A stretch of 64,000 bases of DNA from Flavobacterium sp. WC2421 (GCF_040822115.1 NZ_CP162004.1:3643001-3707000); one strand, 5' to 3'; shown: positions 8,773-17,969, counted from the first letter of the stretch. The notes: generated from the sequence alone by a model not told the origin. Translations and numbers: made by a program.

Positions 8773-9843
8773 ATGAATCCTGTGAAACCGAAATACATTT
8801 TACCTTTTTTTCTAATTGTTCAAATCATTTTTTTACAAATCATTCCTTTTTACCCAGAATGGATAGAGCAAAACTATAGTAACGGGCTGTACCCTAGTAT
8901 CGCAGCATTTTTAAGGACTTTTTTAGGAGCGATTCCATTTTCTATTGGAGATTGCATTTATTTTATTCTTATTTTTTTGATTATAAAATGGTTTTGGAAT
9001 AAAAGAAAATCTTGGAAATTGCAGTGGAAAAATAACATTTTGACTATTCTAAGTTTCTTTTCCGTTTTTTATTTTTTGTTTCACAGCCTTTGGGCGTTTA
9101 ACTATTATCGTCAACCTCTTTTTGAAAAAATGGCTATTCAAAGAGAATATACCGATGCTGATTTACTTGATTTCACCAAAGCTTTAATAATTAGAACAAA
9201 TAGTATACAGAGACAGTTAGCCCAAAATGACAGTTTGAAAGTAAAATTTCCCTACACCCAAAATCAGGCATTCCAAAAGAATTTAAATGGGTATAAAAAC
9301 CTATCCAAGGAGTATCACTATTTTACTTTTAACCAAATAAGTACCAAGAAATCACTACTTAGTTTGCCATTATCTTATATGGGTTTTAGTGGTTATTTGA
9401 ATCCTTTTACAAATGAAGCACAAGTCAATGATTTAGTTCCTATGTATAATTTTCCTACTACTACCTGTCATGAAATGGCACACCAAATGGGCTATGCCAG
9501 TGAAAGCGAATGCAATTTTATAGGATTTATGGCTTCTATAAAAAATGAAGATTTGTATTTTCAATACTCAGGGTACAGCTTTGCTCTGCGATACTGCTTA
9601 GGTAATTGGGAAATACGAGATAAGAAAATTTTTAAACAATTACTAAAAACAGTTCACCCTGGAATTTTAAAAAATTACCAAGAAAGTAGCAATTTTAGAA
9701 AACAATACCAAAGCCCAATTGAAAGTGCATTCCATATTTTTTATGATAATTTCTTGAAATTAAATCAACAAAAAGATGGGATGGAGAGCTACAGTAAATT
9801 CATCAATTTAATGGTAAACTATTACAAAGAAAAAAAACTTTAG
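8773..9843 (+). CDS. DUF3810 domain-containing membrane protein with HExxH motif
   Basis: A 356-residue protein of the DUF3810 family, common in Bacteroidota. The first 120 residues carry three hydrophobic segments (about 8-28, 50-72, 90-112). A soluble domain follows with the zinc-peptidase-like motif TCHEMAHQMG (near 232-241) and SESECNFIGF, where the downstream Glu could be a third zinc ligand. This suggests a membrane-bound metallopeptidase, but no activity is known to me. It is divergent from pepD. Confidence 0.85.
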   Translation: MNPVKPKYILPFFLIVQIIFLQIIPFYPEWIEQNYSNGLYPSIAAFLRTFLGAIPFSIGDCIYFILIFLIIKWFWNKRKSWKLQWKNNILTILSFFSVFYFLFHSLWAFNYYRQPLFEKMAIQREYTDADLLDFTKALIIRTNSIQRQLAQNDSLKVKFPYTQNQAFQKNLNGYKNLSKEYHYFTFNQISTKKSLLSLPLSYMGFSGYLNPFTNEAQVNDLVPMYNFPTTTCHEMAHQMGYASESECNFIGFMASIKNEDLYFQYSGYSFALRYCLGNWEIRDKKIFKQLLKTVHPGILKNYQESSNFRKQYQSPIESAFHIFYDNFLKLNQQKDGMESYSKFINLMVNYYKEKKL

Positions 9844-9886
9844 TCAGAAAACAAAAAAATAAACTTTCCTTTCTCACTTCAAATCT

Positions 9887-9934
9887 TTGAATCCTTGAAT
9901 CCTTGAATCCTTGAATCCTTGAATCCTTGAACCT
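9887..9934. repeat. Octanucleotide tandem repeat (TTGAATCC)n
   Basis: Five perfect head-to-tail copies of TTGAATCC (9887-9926) plus one degenerate copy lie in the 99-bp gap between the convergent DUF3810 and NDH-2 genes. It is a short simple-sequence repeat, not inside any ORF. Confidence 0.9.
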
Positions 9935-9942
9935 TAAAAAAA

Positions 9943-11247
9943 CTAAACCTCGTCACTAGTAAAAGAAGTAAAGCTTTTCTTTTTATAAGGACGAATAATT
10001 AATCGACCTTCCCGGTCAAAACGAATGTAATTGTACACCCAATTCAAGAAAACTACGGCTTTATTTTTGAATCCAATAAGGGAAAACAAGTGTACAAACA
10101 TCCATACAAACCAAGCAAATACTCCGCTGAAATGATAATTAGGCAAATCAACAACGGCCTTATTTCGACCTATAGTAGCCATAGAACCTTTGTCATTGTA
10201 TTCAAAAGGCTGCATCTCTTTATGCTGAATTAACTTTATTATATTCTCTCCTAATAATTTTCCTTGCTGCATGGCAGGCTGTGCCATCATGGGATGTCCT
10301 TCTGGGTATTCCTTCGTTTCCATAGAAGCAATATCTCCTACGGCAAATATATTGTCATAACCCTTTACTTGATTGAATTCATTCACCCGAATACGTTCTA
10401 CTCGCTCAACAAGAGATTGTGCATCTAGACCCGCTACAAGCGCTCCTTGAACACCTGCCGTCCAGATTACAGTAGCCGTTTCAAAAGTTAAATCGGAATT
10501 AGTGGTAATGGTGCGTCCATCATAATTAGTTACTCGAACATTTTTCCAAATTGTAACGCCCAAACTTTCTAGAAATTTTTCGGCTGCCAATGATGATTTC
10601 TCACTCATTGTATTTAAGATTCGGTCTCCGCTTTGTATGAGGTTAATTTCCATTTTTGCAATATCAAGATCGGGATAATCTTTTTGAAGAATTGCTTTTT
10701 TCATTTCGGCCAATGCGCCTGCCAGCTCCACTCCTGTTGGTCCACCTCCTACGAGTACAAAGTTGATTAAGCTATTCTTTTCGGCAACATCTGTAGTCAA
10801 AACAGCTTGTTCAAAATTTTCCAGAATAAGAGAACGAATATTGAGTGATTGCGGTATGGTTTTCATAGCCATACTATTGCGTTTTATTTCTTTATTTCCA
10901 AAATAATTCGTTTTGGAACCGGTAGCAATAACAAGGTAATCGTAACTCAACTCCCCTATTTCGGCAATTACTTTTTTGTTTTTAGTGTATATTTCTTGAA
11001 CAGATGTCAATCTAAAATAAAAATTATCATATTCTTGAATTACTTTACGAATTGGATACGCTATAGATCCGGCTTCAAGACCACCTGTTGCTACTTGATA
11101 CAATAAGGGTTGAAATGTATGGTAATTGTGCTTGTCCAATAAAACTACTTGTACCTTTTTATTTTTTAATTGTTTGGCTAACGCTATTCCTGCAAAACCG
11201 CCACCGATAATAACAATTCTAGGTAAAGTTGAATTTGGGATATTCAT
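9943..11247 (-). CDS. NAD(P)/FAD-dependent oxidoreductase, type II NADH dehydrogenase (NDH-2)
   Basis: A 434-residue single-subunit NADH:quinone oxidoreductase that passes electrons from NADH to menaquinone without pumping protons. An FAD-binding Rossmann motif VIIGGGFAGIALA lies at the N-terminus, a second NADH-binding motif VGGGPTGVELAGALAE near 165-180, and the FAD-contact motif NIFAVGDIA near 300. The C-terminal 60 residues include a hydrophobic, Trp-rich helix (FSGVFAWFVWMFVH) for membrane association. I placed the start at the ATG at 11247, because the 63 residues that could be added upstream have no family similarity and run through the leader and a minus-strand TATATTTG promoter box. 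Confidence 0.92.
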   Translation of the reverse strand: MNIPNSTLPRIVIIGGGFAGIALAKQLKNKKVQVVLLDKHNYHTFQPLLYQVATGGLEAGSIAYPIRKVIQEYDNFYFRLTSVQEIYTKNKKVIAEIGELSYDYLVIATGSKTNYFGNKEIKRNSMAMKTIPQSLNIRSLILENFEQAVLTTDVAEKNSLINFVLVGGGPTGVELAGALAEMKKAILQKDYPDLDIAKMEINLIQSGDRILNTMSEKSSLAAEKFLESLGVTIWKNVRVTNYDGRTITTNSDLTFETATVIWTAGVQGALVAGLDAQSLVERVERIRVNEFNQVKGYDNIFAVGDIASMETKEYPEGHPMMAQPAMQQGKLLGENIIKLIQHKEMQPFEYNDKGSMATIGRNKAVVDLPNYHFSGVFAWFVWMFVHLFSLIGFKNKAVVFLNWVYNYIRFDREGRLIIRPYKKKSFTSFTSDEV

Positions 11248-11277
11248 AATTAAATGCTGTTTCAAATTTGTAAAACT

Positions 11278-11285
11278 CAAATATA
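11278..11285 (-). promoter_or_regulatory. -7 promoter element for NDH-2
   Basis: Minus-strand TATATTTG, an exact TAnnTTTG match 31 bases upstream of the chosen ATG. It supports the shorter start. Confidence 0.5.
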
Positions 11286-11356
11286 CAAAGTTTAGTGTTT
11301 GTTGTTCTAAATTACTGCAACTGAAAATGCAATTATGAAAAATAGACGGTATAGAT

Positions 11357-11416
11357 AGCCCCGATAGCAATGGAAATCCCACGCTTTTTTGCGTGGATTG
11401 CAATGGATAGCGGGAC
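11357..11416 (+). repeat. Dispersed hairpin repeat, copy 1
   Basis: Starts AGCCCCGATAGCAATGG and ends GCAATGGATAGCGGGAC, with an inner stem (CACGC, TTTTTT loop, GCGTG). The same outer blocks recur at 48289-48383, and a related form occurs at 36600-36710. It lies between divergent NDH-2 and sigma-factor genes, so it cannot be a simple terminator of either. Confidence 0.75.
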
Positions 11417-11505
11417 AAGACTTTATTGTAATTCAAATCATGGTGCTACAAAATAAAAAAGCGGTACTTTGTAACAAAATCTAAATTTAGATTACTAACG
11501 TATAT

Positions 11506-12000
11506 ATGAGTGAAAATCTAGAACATTCTTTTGTAAAGCAACTGAAGGACAATCAGAATATAATCCACAAGATATGTAGGTTGTATACTGACAACGAAGA
11601 TGCACATAAGGATTTATTTCAAGAAATCACCATTCAACTATGGAAGGCTTTTCCAAAATTTAGGGGCGATAGCAAATTTTCTACTTGGGCGTATCGTGTT
11701 GCCTTAAATACTGCCATTACTTTATACAGAAAAAACAAACGATCGATCGCTACAGTTGAATACGAGAGCCGGCAGCACTTTATCAAAGAAGTCGATTACA
11801 ACTATGAAGAAGAAGAACAGATTAAGCTCATGTACAAAGCGGTTTATCAGCTCAGTGATATTGAAAAGGCGTTGGTCTTTATGTATCTAGAAGACAAAGA
11901 TTACCGAGAAATTGCAGAGACATTAGGGATTAGTGAAGTCAATGCGAGAGTTAAAATGAACAGAATAAAAGGGAAATTAAAAAAGATATTAAATCCTTAA
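11506..12000 (+). CDS. ECF-type RNA polymerase sigma factor (sigma-70 family)
   Basis: A 164-residue extracytoplasmic-function sigma factor. The sigma-2 region runs over about 20-90 and includes DAHKDLFQEITIQLWKAFP and FSTWAYRVALNTA. The sigma-4 region (about 105-160) has LSDIEKALVFMYLEDKDYRE and the helix-turn-helix segment IAETLGISEVNARVKMNRIK. It is followed after 5 bases by a membrane-protein gene, an arrangement that usually marks a sigma/anti-sigma or sensor pair. Its regulon cannot be read from the sequence. Confidence 0.95.
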   Translation: MSENLEHSFVKQLKDNQNIIHKICRLYTDNEDAHKDLFQEITIQLWKAFPKFRGDSKFSTWAYRVALNTAITLYRKNKRSIATVEYESRQHFIKEVDYNYEEEEQIKLMYKAVYQLSDIEKALVFMYLEDKDYREIAETLGISEVNARVKMNRIKGKLKKILNP

Positions 12001-12005
12001 GGAAT

Positions 12006-12638
12006 ATGAAAGAGCTGGATTTATTAAAAAAAGACTGGAAAAAGAACGAGAATTCTTTTGTTCAGATAAGTGAAATAGAGATTTATAAAATGATTCATAA
12101 AAGATCCTCGTCTATAGTAAAGTGGATTTTGATTATTAGCATTTTAGAAGTACTTCTATGGACATCCATTAGTATTCTTTTTAATACTGATGACTATTTT
12201 AAAAAAATGGATCATGTTGAATTGATTCCGTTTATGAAGGGAATTACTTATTTAAACTATGGTGTAATATTGGTTTTTATCTATTTATTTTATAAAAATT
12301 ACATTCAAATTTCAACTACCGAATCTACTAAACAATTAATGAAAACCATTTTAAGAACAAGAAAAACGGTTCAATGTTATGTATGGTATAATCTAGGAAT
12401 GGCATTGATTAGTTTGATTATCGGGTATATAATTGCTTTGCTATACAATCCCGAGACAAGTGCTTTAATGAGTCAAATTACAAATAGCGGAAAAGTTATG
12501 GCTATAACTATTGGCGTTTTAGTTTTAACAACTGTTGCCTTTTTTGGTGTTTTTTGGTTATTTTACAGATTACTTTACGGCATCCTGCTACGCAGATTGT
12601 ATGCTAATTATAAAGAATTAAAAAAAATAGATTTATAA
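12006..12638 (+). CDS. Membrane protein co-transcribed with ECF sigma factor
   Basis: A 210-residue protein with a charged N-terminal stretch (1-35, MKELDLLKKDWKKNENSF) and four hydrophobic segments (about 38-58, 77-97, 120-142, 163-188). It starts 5 bases after the sigma-factor stop and ends in a strong terminator. By position it may be the cognate anti-sigma factor, with the N-terminal cytoplasmic segment binding sigma, but no zinc-type anti-sigma motif (HxxxCxxC) is present. The role is inferred from context only. Confidence 0.7.
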   Translation: MKELDLLKKDWKKNENSFVQISEIEIYKMIHKRSSSIVKWILIISILEVLLWTSISILFNTDDYFKKMDHVELIPFMKGITYLNYGVILVFIYLFYKNYIQISTTESTKQLMKTILRTRKTVQCYVWYNLGMALISLIIGYIIALLYNPETSALMSQITNSGKVMAITIGVLVLTTVAFFGVFWLFYRLLYGILLRRLYANYKELKKIDL

Positions 12639-12641
12639 AAA

Positions 12642-12667
12642 AAAGAGTTAGCCATGGCTAACTCTTT
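12642..12667. terminator. Bidirectional terminator
   Basis: A perfect 26-bp palindrome centred on CCATGG, with A/T-runs on both sides. It serves the convergent sigma-operon and acyltransferase genes. Confidence 0.85.
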
Positions 12668-12676
12668 TTTTTATAA

Positions 12677-13486
12677 TTAATATTCCCACCTACGGAGCTT
12701 ATTTAATTTTTCCTGCTCTTCTATTTCCTCACACGGAATTACCTTTAGGAAAGACGGATGTTGTTCAATAGCATACTCCACTTTTTCAACAATTTCATCA
12801 ATTGTATCATTATCATAGTCAATTTCTAAAGGTTCTTTAATTATAAAAGACTGAAGAATTCCTTTCTTTTTCATACGTAGTCCCTTTTTGTCAAATGAAC
12901 GTCTAAAGCCATCAATTACAATAGGTACCACTATAGGACGGTGTTCTTTTATAATGTGAGCCGTTCCTTTTCGAACTGGCTTAAAAGATTTAGTCGTTCC
13001 TTGAGGAAAAGTAATTACCCATCCATCATTTAGCGCCATTTTTATGTTCTCCGTATCGTTAGGGTTTACATCTTTTTTCTCTGTTACATCAACCCCTTTT
13101 GCTCGCCAAGTACGCTCTACGGATATCGCTCCAGCATATGCCATAATACGTGGCAACAAACCAGATTTCATTGTTTCTTTGGCAGCTACATAATAGATAT
13201 TCATCTTCGGTTGCCATAAGTAACATACATTTTTTATGGTATCCTCACGACCACTTAGGCTAGCATTAAAAACATGAAACATAGCTACTACATCAGCAAA
13301 GTATGTTTGATGATTGGATATAAAAAGCACATTTGTATCTGGTAGATTCCTGATAATCTCCGAACCTTCAATTTTTAATTCATTAAATCCTCTATAGCGC
13401 CTGTGTGTTGCTGCACCAAAAAATCGAATTAACCATTTTTTCAAAAATAGTATATGACCAAAAGGATTTCTCTTAAATAACCCCAT
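12677..13486 (-). CDS. 1-acyl-sn-glycerol-3-phosphate acyltransferase family protein (PlsC-like)
   Basis: A 269-residue glycerolipid acyltransferase; the family transfers acyl groups to lysophosphatidate at the inner membrane. The catalytic motif appears as SNHQTYFAD (around 57-65), spacing His and Asp by five residues rather than the usual four. The second block FPQGTTKS replaces the classical FPEGTRS, and VPIVIDGFRRSF is the fourth conserved block. These variants suggest a divergent subgroup whose exact substrate may differ from lysophosphatidate. It is a single gene with a TAAGTTTG promoter box at 13521-13528. Confidence 0.88.
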   Translation of the reverse strand: MGLFKRNPFGHILFLKKWLIRFFGAATHRRYRGFNELKIEGSEIIRNLPDTNVLFISNHQTYFADVVAMFHVFNASLSGREDTIKNVCYLWQPKMNIYYVAAKETMKSGLLPRIMAYAGAISVERTWRAKGVDVTEKKDVNPNDTENIKMALNDGWVITFPQGTTKSFKPVRKGTAHIIKEHRPIVVPIVIDGFRRSFDKKGLRMKKKGILQSFIIKEPLEIDYDNDTIDEIVEKVEYAIEQHPSFLKVIPCEEIEEQEKLNKLRRWEY

Positions 13487-13520
13487 AAAAGTGTTTGTTT
13501 ATTTTTTTGATTTCGGATTA

Positions 13521-13528
13521 CAAACTTA
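13521..13528 (-). promoter_or_regulatory. -7 promoter element for the acyltransferase gene
   Basis: Minus-strand TAAGTTTG matches TAnnTTTG, 35 bases upstream of the ATG. Confidence 0.4.
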
Positions 13529-13607
13529 CAAAAATTATTTTTGTCGTTTTTTCGAATTGACCCATCTATTGTCAGAAATTATCTCAATTCATTTCTAAGT
13601 TAATAAA

Positions 13608-14255
13608 CTAAATTCCATATGCTAAGACTGAATTCAAAACATCTTTCAATTCACTCAGCATCATTGCCGTAGCCCCCCAAACCACTTGTCCTTCTATTTC
13701 AAAAGCAGGAACATTAATATCATTTGCATACGAAGTTGAAAGTCTAGCATTAATAATTATTTCATCATTTAGAAAAACGGATAATGGCAGCTCAATTATT
13801 CTGGCCACTTCACTAGCATCAGGAACAAAGCAAATTTCCTCACTGCAAATTCCGAAAAAAGGATATACCATAAAATTACTTGGCGGAATATACATAGGTG
13901 TAAAAGGCTTTATTATTTTCATTTTTTCAGGAAGGACACCAATTTCTTCATGTGTTTCACGCAAAGCTGTTGTCGAAAAATTTAAATCCTCTTTTTCATA
14001 TTTACCTCCTGGAAATGCAATTTGTCCAGAATGTACCCCTTCATACGAATTACGAACAATAAGAACCAAATGTGTTATTCCATTTTTAGGATAAAGCAAC
14101 ATCATTACTGCAGCTTTTTTAGCGTTTTTATTCTCCACAGTACTATTTAAGCTTTCAATCCTTTCCATAGGAGCCATTTTCACATGGGAAGCCATAGCGG
14201 GAAGTTTCGCTTCTGCTAAATAAGGAACAAATTCTAAAAATGATTGAAAATCCAT
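13608..14255 (-). CDS. Nudix hydrolase, CoA pyrophosphatase-like (NudL type)
   Basis: A 215-residue Nudix enzyme. The Nudix box is visible as GGKYEKEDLNF leading to TALRETHEEIGV, with two extra residues typical of the CoA pyrophosphatase (UPF0035/NudL) group, and IAFPGGK sits just before it. The group hydrolyses CoA or acyl-CoA to 4'-phosphopantetheine derivatives and 3',5'-ADP. The start is taken at the ATG at 14255 because the codon two positions upstream is only TTG. It is a single gene. Confidence 0.87.
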   Translation of the reverse strand: MDFQSFLEFVPYLAEAKLPAMASHVKMAPMERIESLNSTVENKNAKKAAVMMLLYPKNGITHLVLIVRNSYEGVHSGQIAFPGGKYEKEDLNFSTTALRETHEEIGVLPEKMKIIKPFTPMYIPPSNFMVYPFFGICSEEICFVPDASEVARIIELPLSVFLNDEIIINARLSTSYANDINVPAFEIEGQVVWGATAMMLSELKDVLNSVLAYGI

Positions 14256-14350
14256 TATCAAAGTCTATTTTTGCATTCAAATTATTATATAAATATAGTC
14301 TAGAAAATAAGATTTCGCAAATTTTCTAAAATCAAATTCAGAGAAACAAA

Positions 14351-14785
14351 ATGTACAGCAAAGAAGAAACTCAAAAATTAAAAAGAGAATTCTGGATCAC
14401 ATTCGCAGAGAAATACCCAAGAAAATGGGTCCTATACGATACCAAAATAAAAGACTTCTCCTTTAAATTTTATGTTGACAATAAAAAAGCACAAGTCTTA
14501 ATTGACATTGAACCTCGCAATGACGAAAAGCGTACTGCTTATTTTGAAAAAATGGTAGCTTTAAAAAATATTTTAGAAGAGGAATTTATTAAAGATTTGG
14601 TTTTTGAAAAAGACTATGTTTTAGAAAGCGGAAAAACCATTAGCAGAATTTGGGTAGAAAAACTAGGTGTAGGTGTAAGTAATAGAAACAATTGGGATGT
14701 AATATTTGATTTCTACAACGATAAAATGAGCGCCTTGGAACTTTTCTATTTAGAATATGATGAGTTTATTAAAGATGTAGAATAA
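14351..14785 (+). CDS. DUF4268 domain-containing protein
   Basis: A 144-residue cytoplasmic protein matching the DUF4268 family. It begins MYSKEETQKLKREFWITFAE and has a conserved aromatic/acidic core (KDFSFKFYVDNKKAQVLIDI, EYDEFIKDVE at the end). Related domains occur at the C-terminus of restriction-related proteins, but this stand-alone form is common in Flavobacteriia and has no assigned function. It is a single gene with its own terminator, convergent with a small secreted protein. Confidence 0.8.
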   Translation: MYSKEETQKLKREFWITFAEKYPRKWVLYDTKIKDFSFKFYVDNKKAQVLIDIEPRNDEKRTAYFEKMVALKNILEEEFIKDLVFEKDYVLESGKTISRIWVEKLGVGVSNRNNWDVIFDFYNDKMSALELFYLEYDEFIKDVE

Positions 14786-14820
14786 TTATCTTTATAAAGA
14801 CCACGGTAAAAATTGTTTTT

Positions 14821-14862
14821 AAATCATAAAAAAGTCGCTATTCGCGACTTTTTTTATGATTT
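14821..14862. terminator. Bidirectional terminator
   Basis: A long stem (14821-14838 with 14844-14862) has a GTCGC/GCGAC core and A- and T-runs on both sides, between convergent genes. Confidence 0.85.
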
Positions 14863-14865
14863 AAA

Positions 14866-15276
14866 TTACATATTGAAAATATTATATACAATAATTCTGT
14901 TATCATAATTGATATACAATTGTTTTCTATTGTCCTGATTTTTTCTTGTAATAATTGATAAGGTACAATCCTCTCCATTATTATCTTTACAAGTAAAAGA
15001 ATACACAATATCAGTATCATTTTCGGCTATTGGTTGATACACGATAATCTCAAATAACTGAATCACTTCTGAATAAATTACAAATCTGCTTTTATTAGTG
15101 TCCAATGAAACTAAAATGTTGACCAAATTCAAGTCGGACCATTTCCCCCATTTTCCTCTTTCGTTTTTTTCCAAAACACTAAACCCAGAAGTTTTAAACT
15201 TATAATTTTGACTGTATCCCTGCTGCAGACCAAGTCCTAAAAAAAGCAATATGATATATAATTTTATTTTAGTCAT
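14866..15276 (-). CDS. Hypothetical secreted protein
   Basis: A 136-residue protein with a signal peptide (MTKIKLYIILLFLGLGLQ, cleavage near 22) and a small beta-rich remainder containing GFSVLEKNERGKWGKWSDLN and a possible Cys pair (CKDNNGEDC). I recognise no family. It starts 10 bases downstream of the nitronate monooxygenase gene, so the two probably share a transcript. Its function is unknown. Confidence 0.7.
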   Translation of the reverse strand: MTKIKLYIILLFLGLGLQQGYSQNYKFKTSGFSVLEKNERGKWGKWSDLNLVNILVSLDTNKSRFVIYSEVIQLFEIIVYQPIAENDTDIVYSFTCKDNNGEDCTLSIITRKNQDNRKQLYINYDNRIIVYNIFNM

Positions 15277-15285
15277 TTCTTTATA

Positions 15286-16230
15286 TTAAAAATCAAATAC
15301 TTCAACTTCTTTTCTAGCTGTGTCAAAATCAGCAATCATTTCAATTATAATTCCTTCAGCAGATTTAATTTCATTGATCACTCCTGCTATTTGCCCTATT
15401 TCTAGTTCTCCTTCAATTAAATCCCCTTCAAACATACCCCGTTTTGCTCGCGCTCTACCTAATAAATCAATTAATTCTTCTTTGGTTGGGCATTTTTCAT
15501 AAAGCGCTTGAACATCATTATAGAATTTATTTTTCACTAAACGCACTGGAGCTAATTCTTTCAATGTCAATTGCGTTCCACCTTCTTTGACATCTAAGAT
15601 TGTCTTTTTGAAATTTTCATGTGCTGATGATTCAATTGAGGCCGCAAACCTACTTCCTACTTGTACCCCATCAGCACCAAGAACCATAACAGCTAGCATT
15701 CCTCTCCCAGTTCCAATTCCTCCAGCTGCAATAATAGGAATTTTAATTTGTTCTTTAACTATTGGGATTAATGTTAATGTGGTTGTTTCATCCCTTCCAT
15801 TATGACCACCAGCTTCAAAACCTTCAACAACAACAGCATCAACGCCTGCCTCTTGTGCTTTTAAAGCAAATACTAAACTACTCACAACATGAACAACAGT
15901 TATTCCTTTTTCTTTTAAAAATGATGTCCAGGTTTTGGGATTTCCTGCCGAAGTAAAAACGATTTTCACCTCTTCTTCGACAATTATTTTCATAATCTCT
16001 TCCAAGTTAGGATATAACATGGGAACGTTCACTCCAAATGGTTTTGACGTTTCTTTTTTACATTTTTGAATGTGCTCCCGTAAAACTTCCGGATACATTG
16101 ATCCAGCACCTATCAACCCTAGTCCTCCAGCATTACTGACAGCGCTGGCCAATTTATGTCCACTAACCCAGATCATTCCTCCTTGGATTATTGGGTATTT
16201 AACATTGAAAAGTGTTGTTATTTTATTCAT
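15286..16230 (-). CDS. NAD(P)H-dependent flavin oxidoreductase (nitronate monooxygenase family)
   Basis: A 314-residue TIM-barrel FMN enzyme of the 2-nitropropane dioxygenase/FabK-like group (PF03060). Motifs are IIQGGMIWVSGHKLASAVSN (N-terminal FMN loop), VVVEGFEAGGHNGR (with the catalytic His of the nitronate monooxygenase family), IPIIAAGGIGTGRGM and GADGVQVGSRF (phosphate-binding loops). Members oxidise alkyl nitronates or act as enoyl-ACP reductases; sequence alone does not separate the two. It lies 15 bases downstream of the subtilase gene on the same strand, so it is probably co-transcribed. Confidence 0.92.
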   Translation of the reverse strand: MNKITTLFNVKYPIIQGGMIWVSGHKLASAVSNAGGLGLIGAGSMYPEVLREHIQKCKKETSKPFGVNVPMLYPNLEEIMKIIVEEEVKIVFTSAGNPKTWTSFLKEKGITVVHVVSSLVFALKAQEAGVDAVVVEGFEAGGHNGRDETTTLTLIPIVKEQIKIPIIAAGGIGTGRGMLAVMVLGADGVQVGSRFAASIESSAHENFKKTILDVKEGGTQLTLKELAPVRLVKNKFYNDVQALYEKCPTKEELIDLLGRARAKRGMFEGDLIEGELEIGQIAGVINEIKSAEGIIIEMIADFDTARKEVEVFDF

Positions 16231-16245
16231 TTAGTAGATTAAATG

Positions 16246-17880
16246 TTACTGCTTTATAATTTTACCCATCTTTGAAAAACCATCCGATTCTATTTTATAA
16301 ATGTAAACTCCATTACTTAAAGAATGTAATGAAATGGAATCTGAATTTGCACTCAGGTCTCTTTCTAGAATCTTTTGACCGGAAAAAGTATAAATAATTA
16401 CTTTTCCTTTATTAAAACTTTCAGGAAATGAAACCGTAACAAAATCAGTTGTTGGATTGGGATACAGTACAAAACTAGTAGTAGAAAATTGATTTACATT
16501 TAGCGTTCCTTTATTCAAAGCTAAACTAAAATCAGGTATTCCATAACCATATTGATTTGTTGGATTGGTAAATCGATCTGCAGATTCAAGAATTAATTGT
16601 CGAATTTCTTTATTGGTTTTATTAGGAAATGCTTGCCAAAAACTCGCTATTATTCCTGCCATTATAGGACTGGAAAAAGAGGTGCCATTTGAAGTAATTA
16701 TATTACCAAATTCATCTGATAAAACTGTCGAAACACCTTGTGCCATAACATCTGGTTTTATTCGCCCATCAAAAGAGGGGCCAATAGAACTAAAAGAAGC
16801 CCTAACCTCCGTTGCATTTACAGCACCAACAGCAAGCACTGAAACAGCATCAGCCGGGACTGCAATATAGGGATTTCTAGTTCCTCCTTCATTGCCTGCA
16901 GCTGTAACAACTATCATACCTCTACTAAAGGCTATTTCGGCTCCACGAGACATGAAAGCAGTCGTGCCATTCATTTCACTATAAGTATGGTTATAGGTTG
17001 AATTATCAAATTCAAAATAACCCAATGAAGTATTAATTACATCAACTCCCAAACTATCCGCTTTTTCTGCCGCTTCAACCCAAAGAGATTCCTCTATAGG
17101 ATTTTCTGAAGTGGTATCTTCTGTAATAAATAAATAATAGGATGCATCAGGGGCACTACCAACTAAAGCATTTTCTTTATATCCTCCCATTGTGGAGAGC
17201 ACCGAGGTTCCGTGTGAATTTCCTGTATAAAAATTTTCGCTCCTTGATACAAAATTATACCCTCCTAGTATTTGATTGTTATCTTTTAATCTTTGAAAAG
17301 GCAAGGCTGAATCCACTCCTGGATAACCAGCATCCATAATGGCAATTATTTTACCTGAACCAGTAAAATTTTGCTGATGTAAAAGCTGTCCATTCACCAT
17401 TTGTATTTGATTTGCCGATGTTCCGTAAGTATAATCAGCTTTAATTCTCTTCGTTTTACTTTGCTCTTTAACGCTAGTTACCTTTGCTAGCTTTTCAGCT
17501 TTAACAGTCTTAGCACCTAGATTTAATGTTTTGTTTGCAAAATCAACTTTGTCTACAAAAGCAAAATCTTTTATTGAGTTTATTGCTGTTTGAGTTCCAC
17601 GAACATGAATCGCATTTAACCATTTAGATTTAGCCATTACAGTAATTCCGGAAACCAATTTAACTTGGCTTACAAAGTCTTTATTCATTGGAATATCCAT
17701 GAAGTCCAACGCAATACTTTGATTTGTCCTCCTATCCAAAGCTCTTTGAGTGAGCATCAGCAAAGGAGATTCATAATACGACTGCGAATTTGCTTTGGCA
17801 TTAAAGTACACCCAAGCATCCTCTTGAGAAAAAGCGAATGTAGTCAGAAATAAAAAGAAGAATAAACAAAGCTTTTTCAT
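16246..17880 (-). CDS. Secreted S8 family serine peptidase with T9SS type A sorting domain
   Basis: A subtilisin-like protease of 544 residues, exported by Sec and then by the type IX system. There is a signal peptide (1-19, ending TFAFSQ), a propeptide region (about 20-150) and then the S8 catalytic domain. Its triad is visible as D183 (IIAIMDAGYPG), H223 (GNSHGTSV) and S401 (NGTSFSSP), with the oxyanion Asn in TAAGNEGG. The last 75 residues form a type A C-terminal domain (FVLYPNPTTDFVTVSF ... GVYIYKIESDG), the signal for T9SS and surface attachment or release. The start is the ATG at 17880; three extra codons upstream are possible. Confidence 0.95.
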   Translation of the reverse strand: MKKLCLFFFLFLTTFAFSQEDAWVYFNAKANSQSYYESPLLMLTQRALDRRTNQSIALDFMDIPMNKDFVSQVKLVSGITVMAKSKWLNAIHVRGTQTAINSIKDFAFVDKVDFANKTLNLGAKTVKAEKLAKVTSVKEQSKTKRIKADYTYGTSANQIQMVNGQLLHQQNFTGSGKIIAIMDAGYPGVDSALPFQRLKDNNQILGGYNFVSRSENFYTGNSHGTSVLSTMGGYKENALVGSAPDASYYLFITEDTTSENPIEESLWVEAAEKADSLGVDVINTSLGYFEFDNSTYNHTYSEMNGTTAFMSRGAEIAFSRGMIVVTAAGNEGGTRNPYIAVPADAVSVLAVGAVNATEVRASFSSIGPSFDGRIKPDVMAQGVSTVLSDEFGNIITSNGTSFSSPIMAGIIASFWQAFPNKTNKEIRQLILESADRFTNPTNQYGYGIPDFSLALNKGTLNVNQFSTTSFVLYPNPTTDFVTVSFPESFNKGKVIIYTFSGQKILERDLSANSDSISLHSLSNGVYIYKIESDGFSKMGKIIKQ

Positions 17881-17969
17881 AGTTAACAATTAGAATCAAG
17901 AAAACGTATTGAAATAAATATCTTCTGGTAATAGTTTTTTTTTAACAATCTCAAAAATAAAACAGCAAG

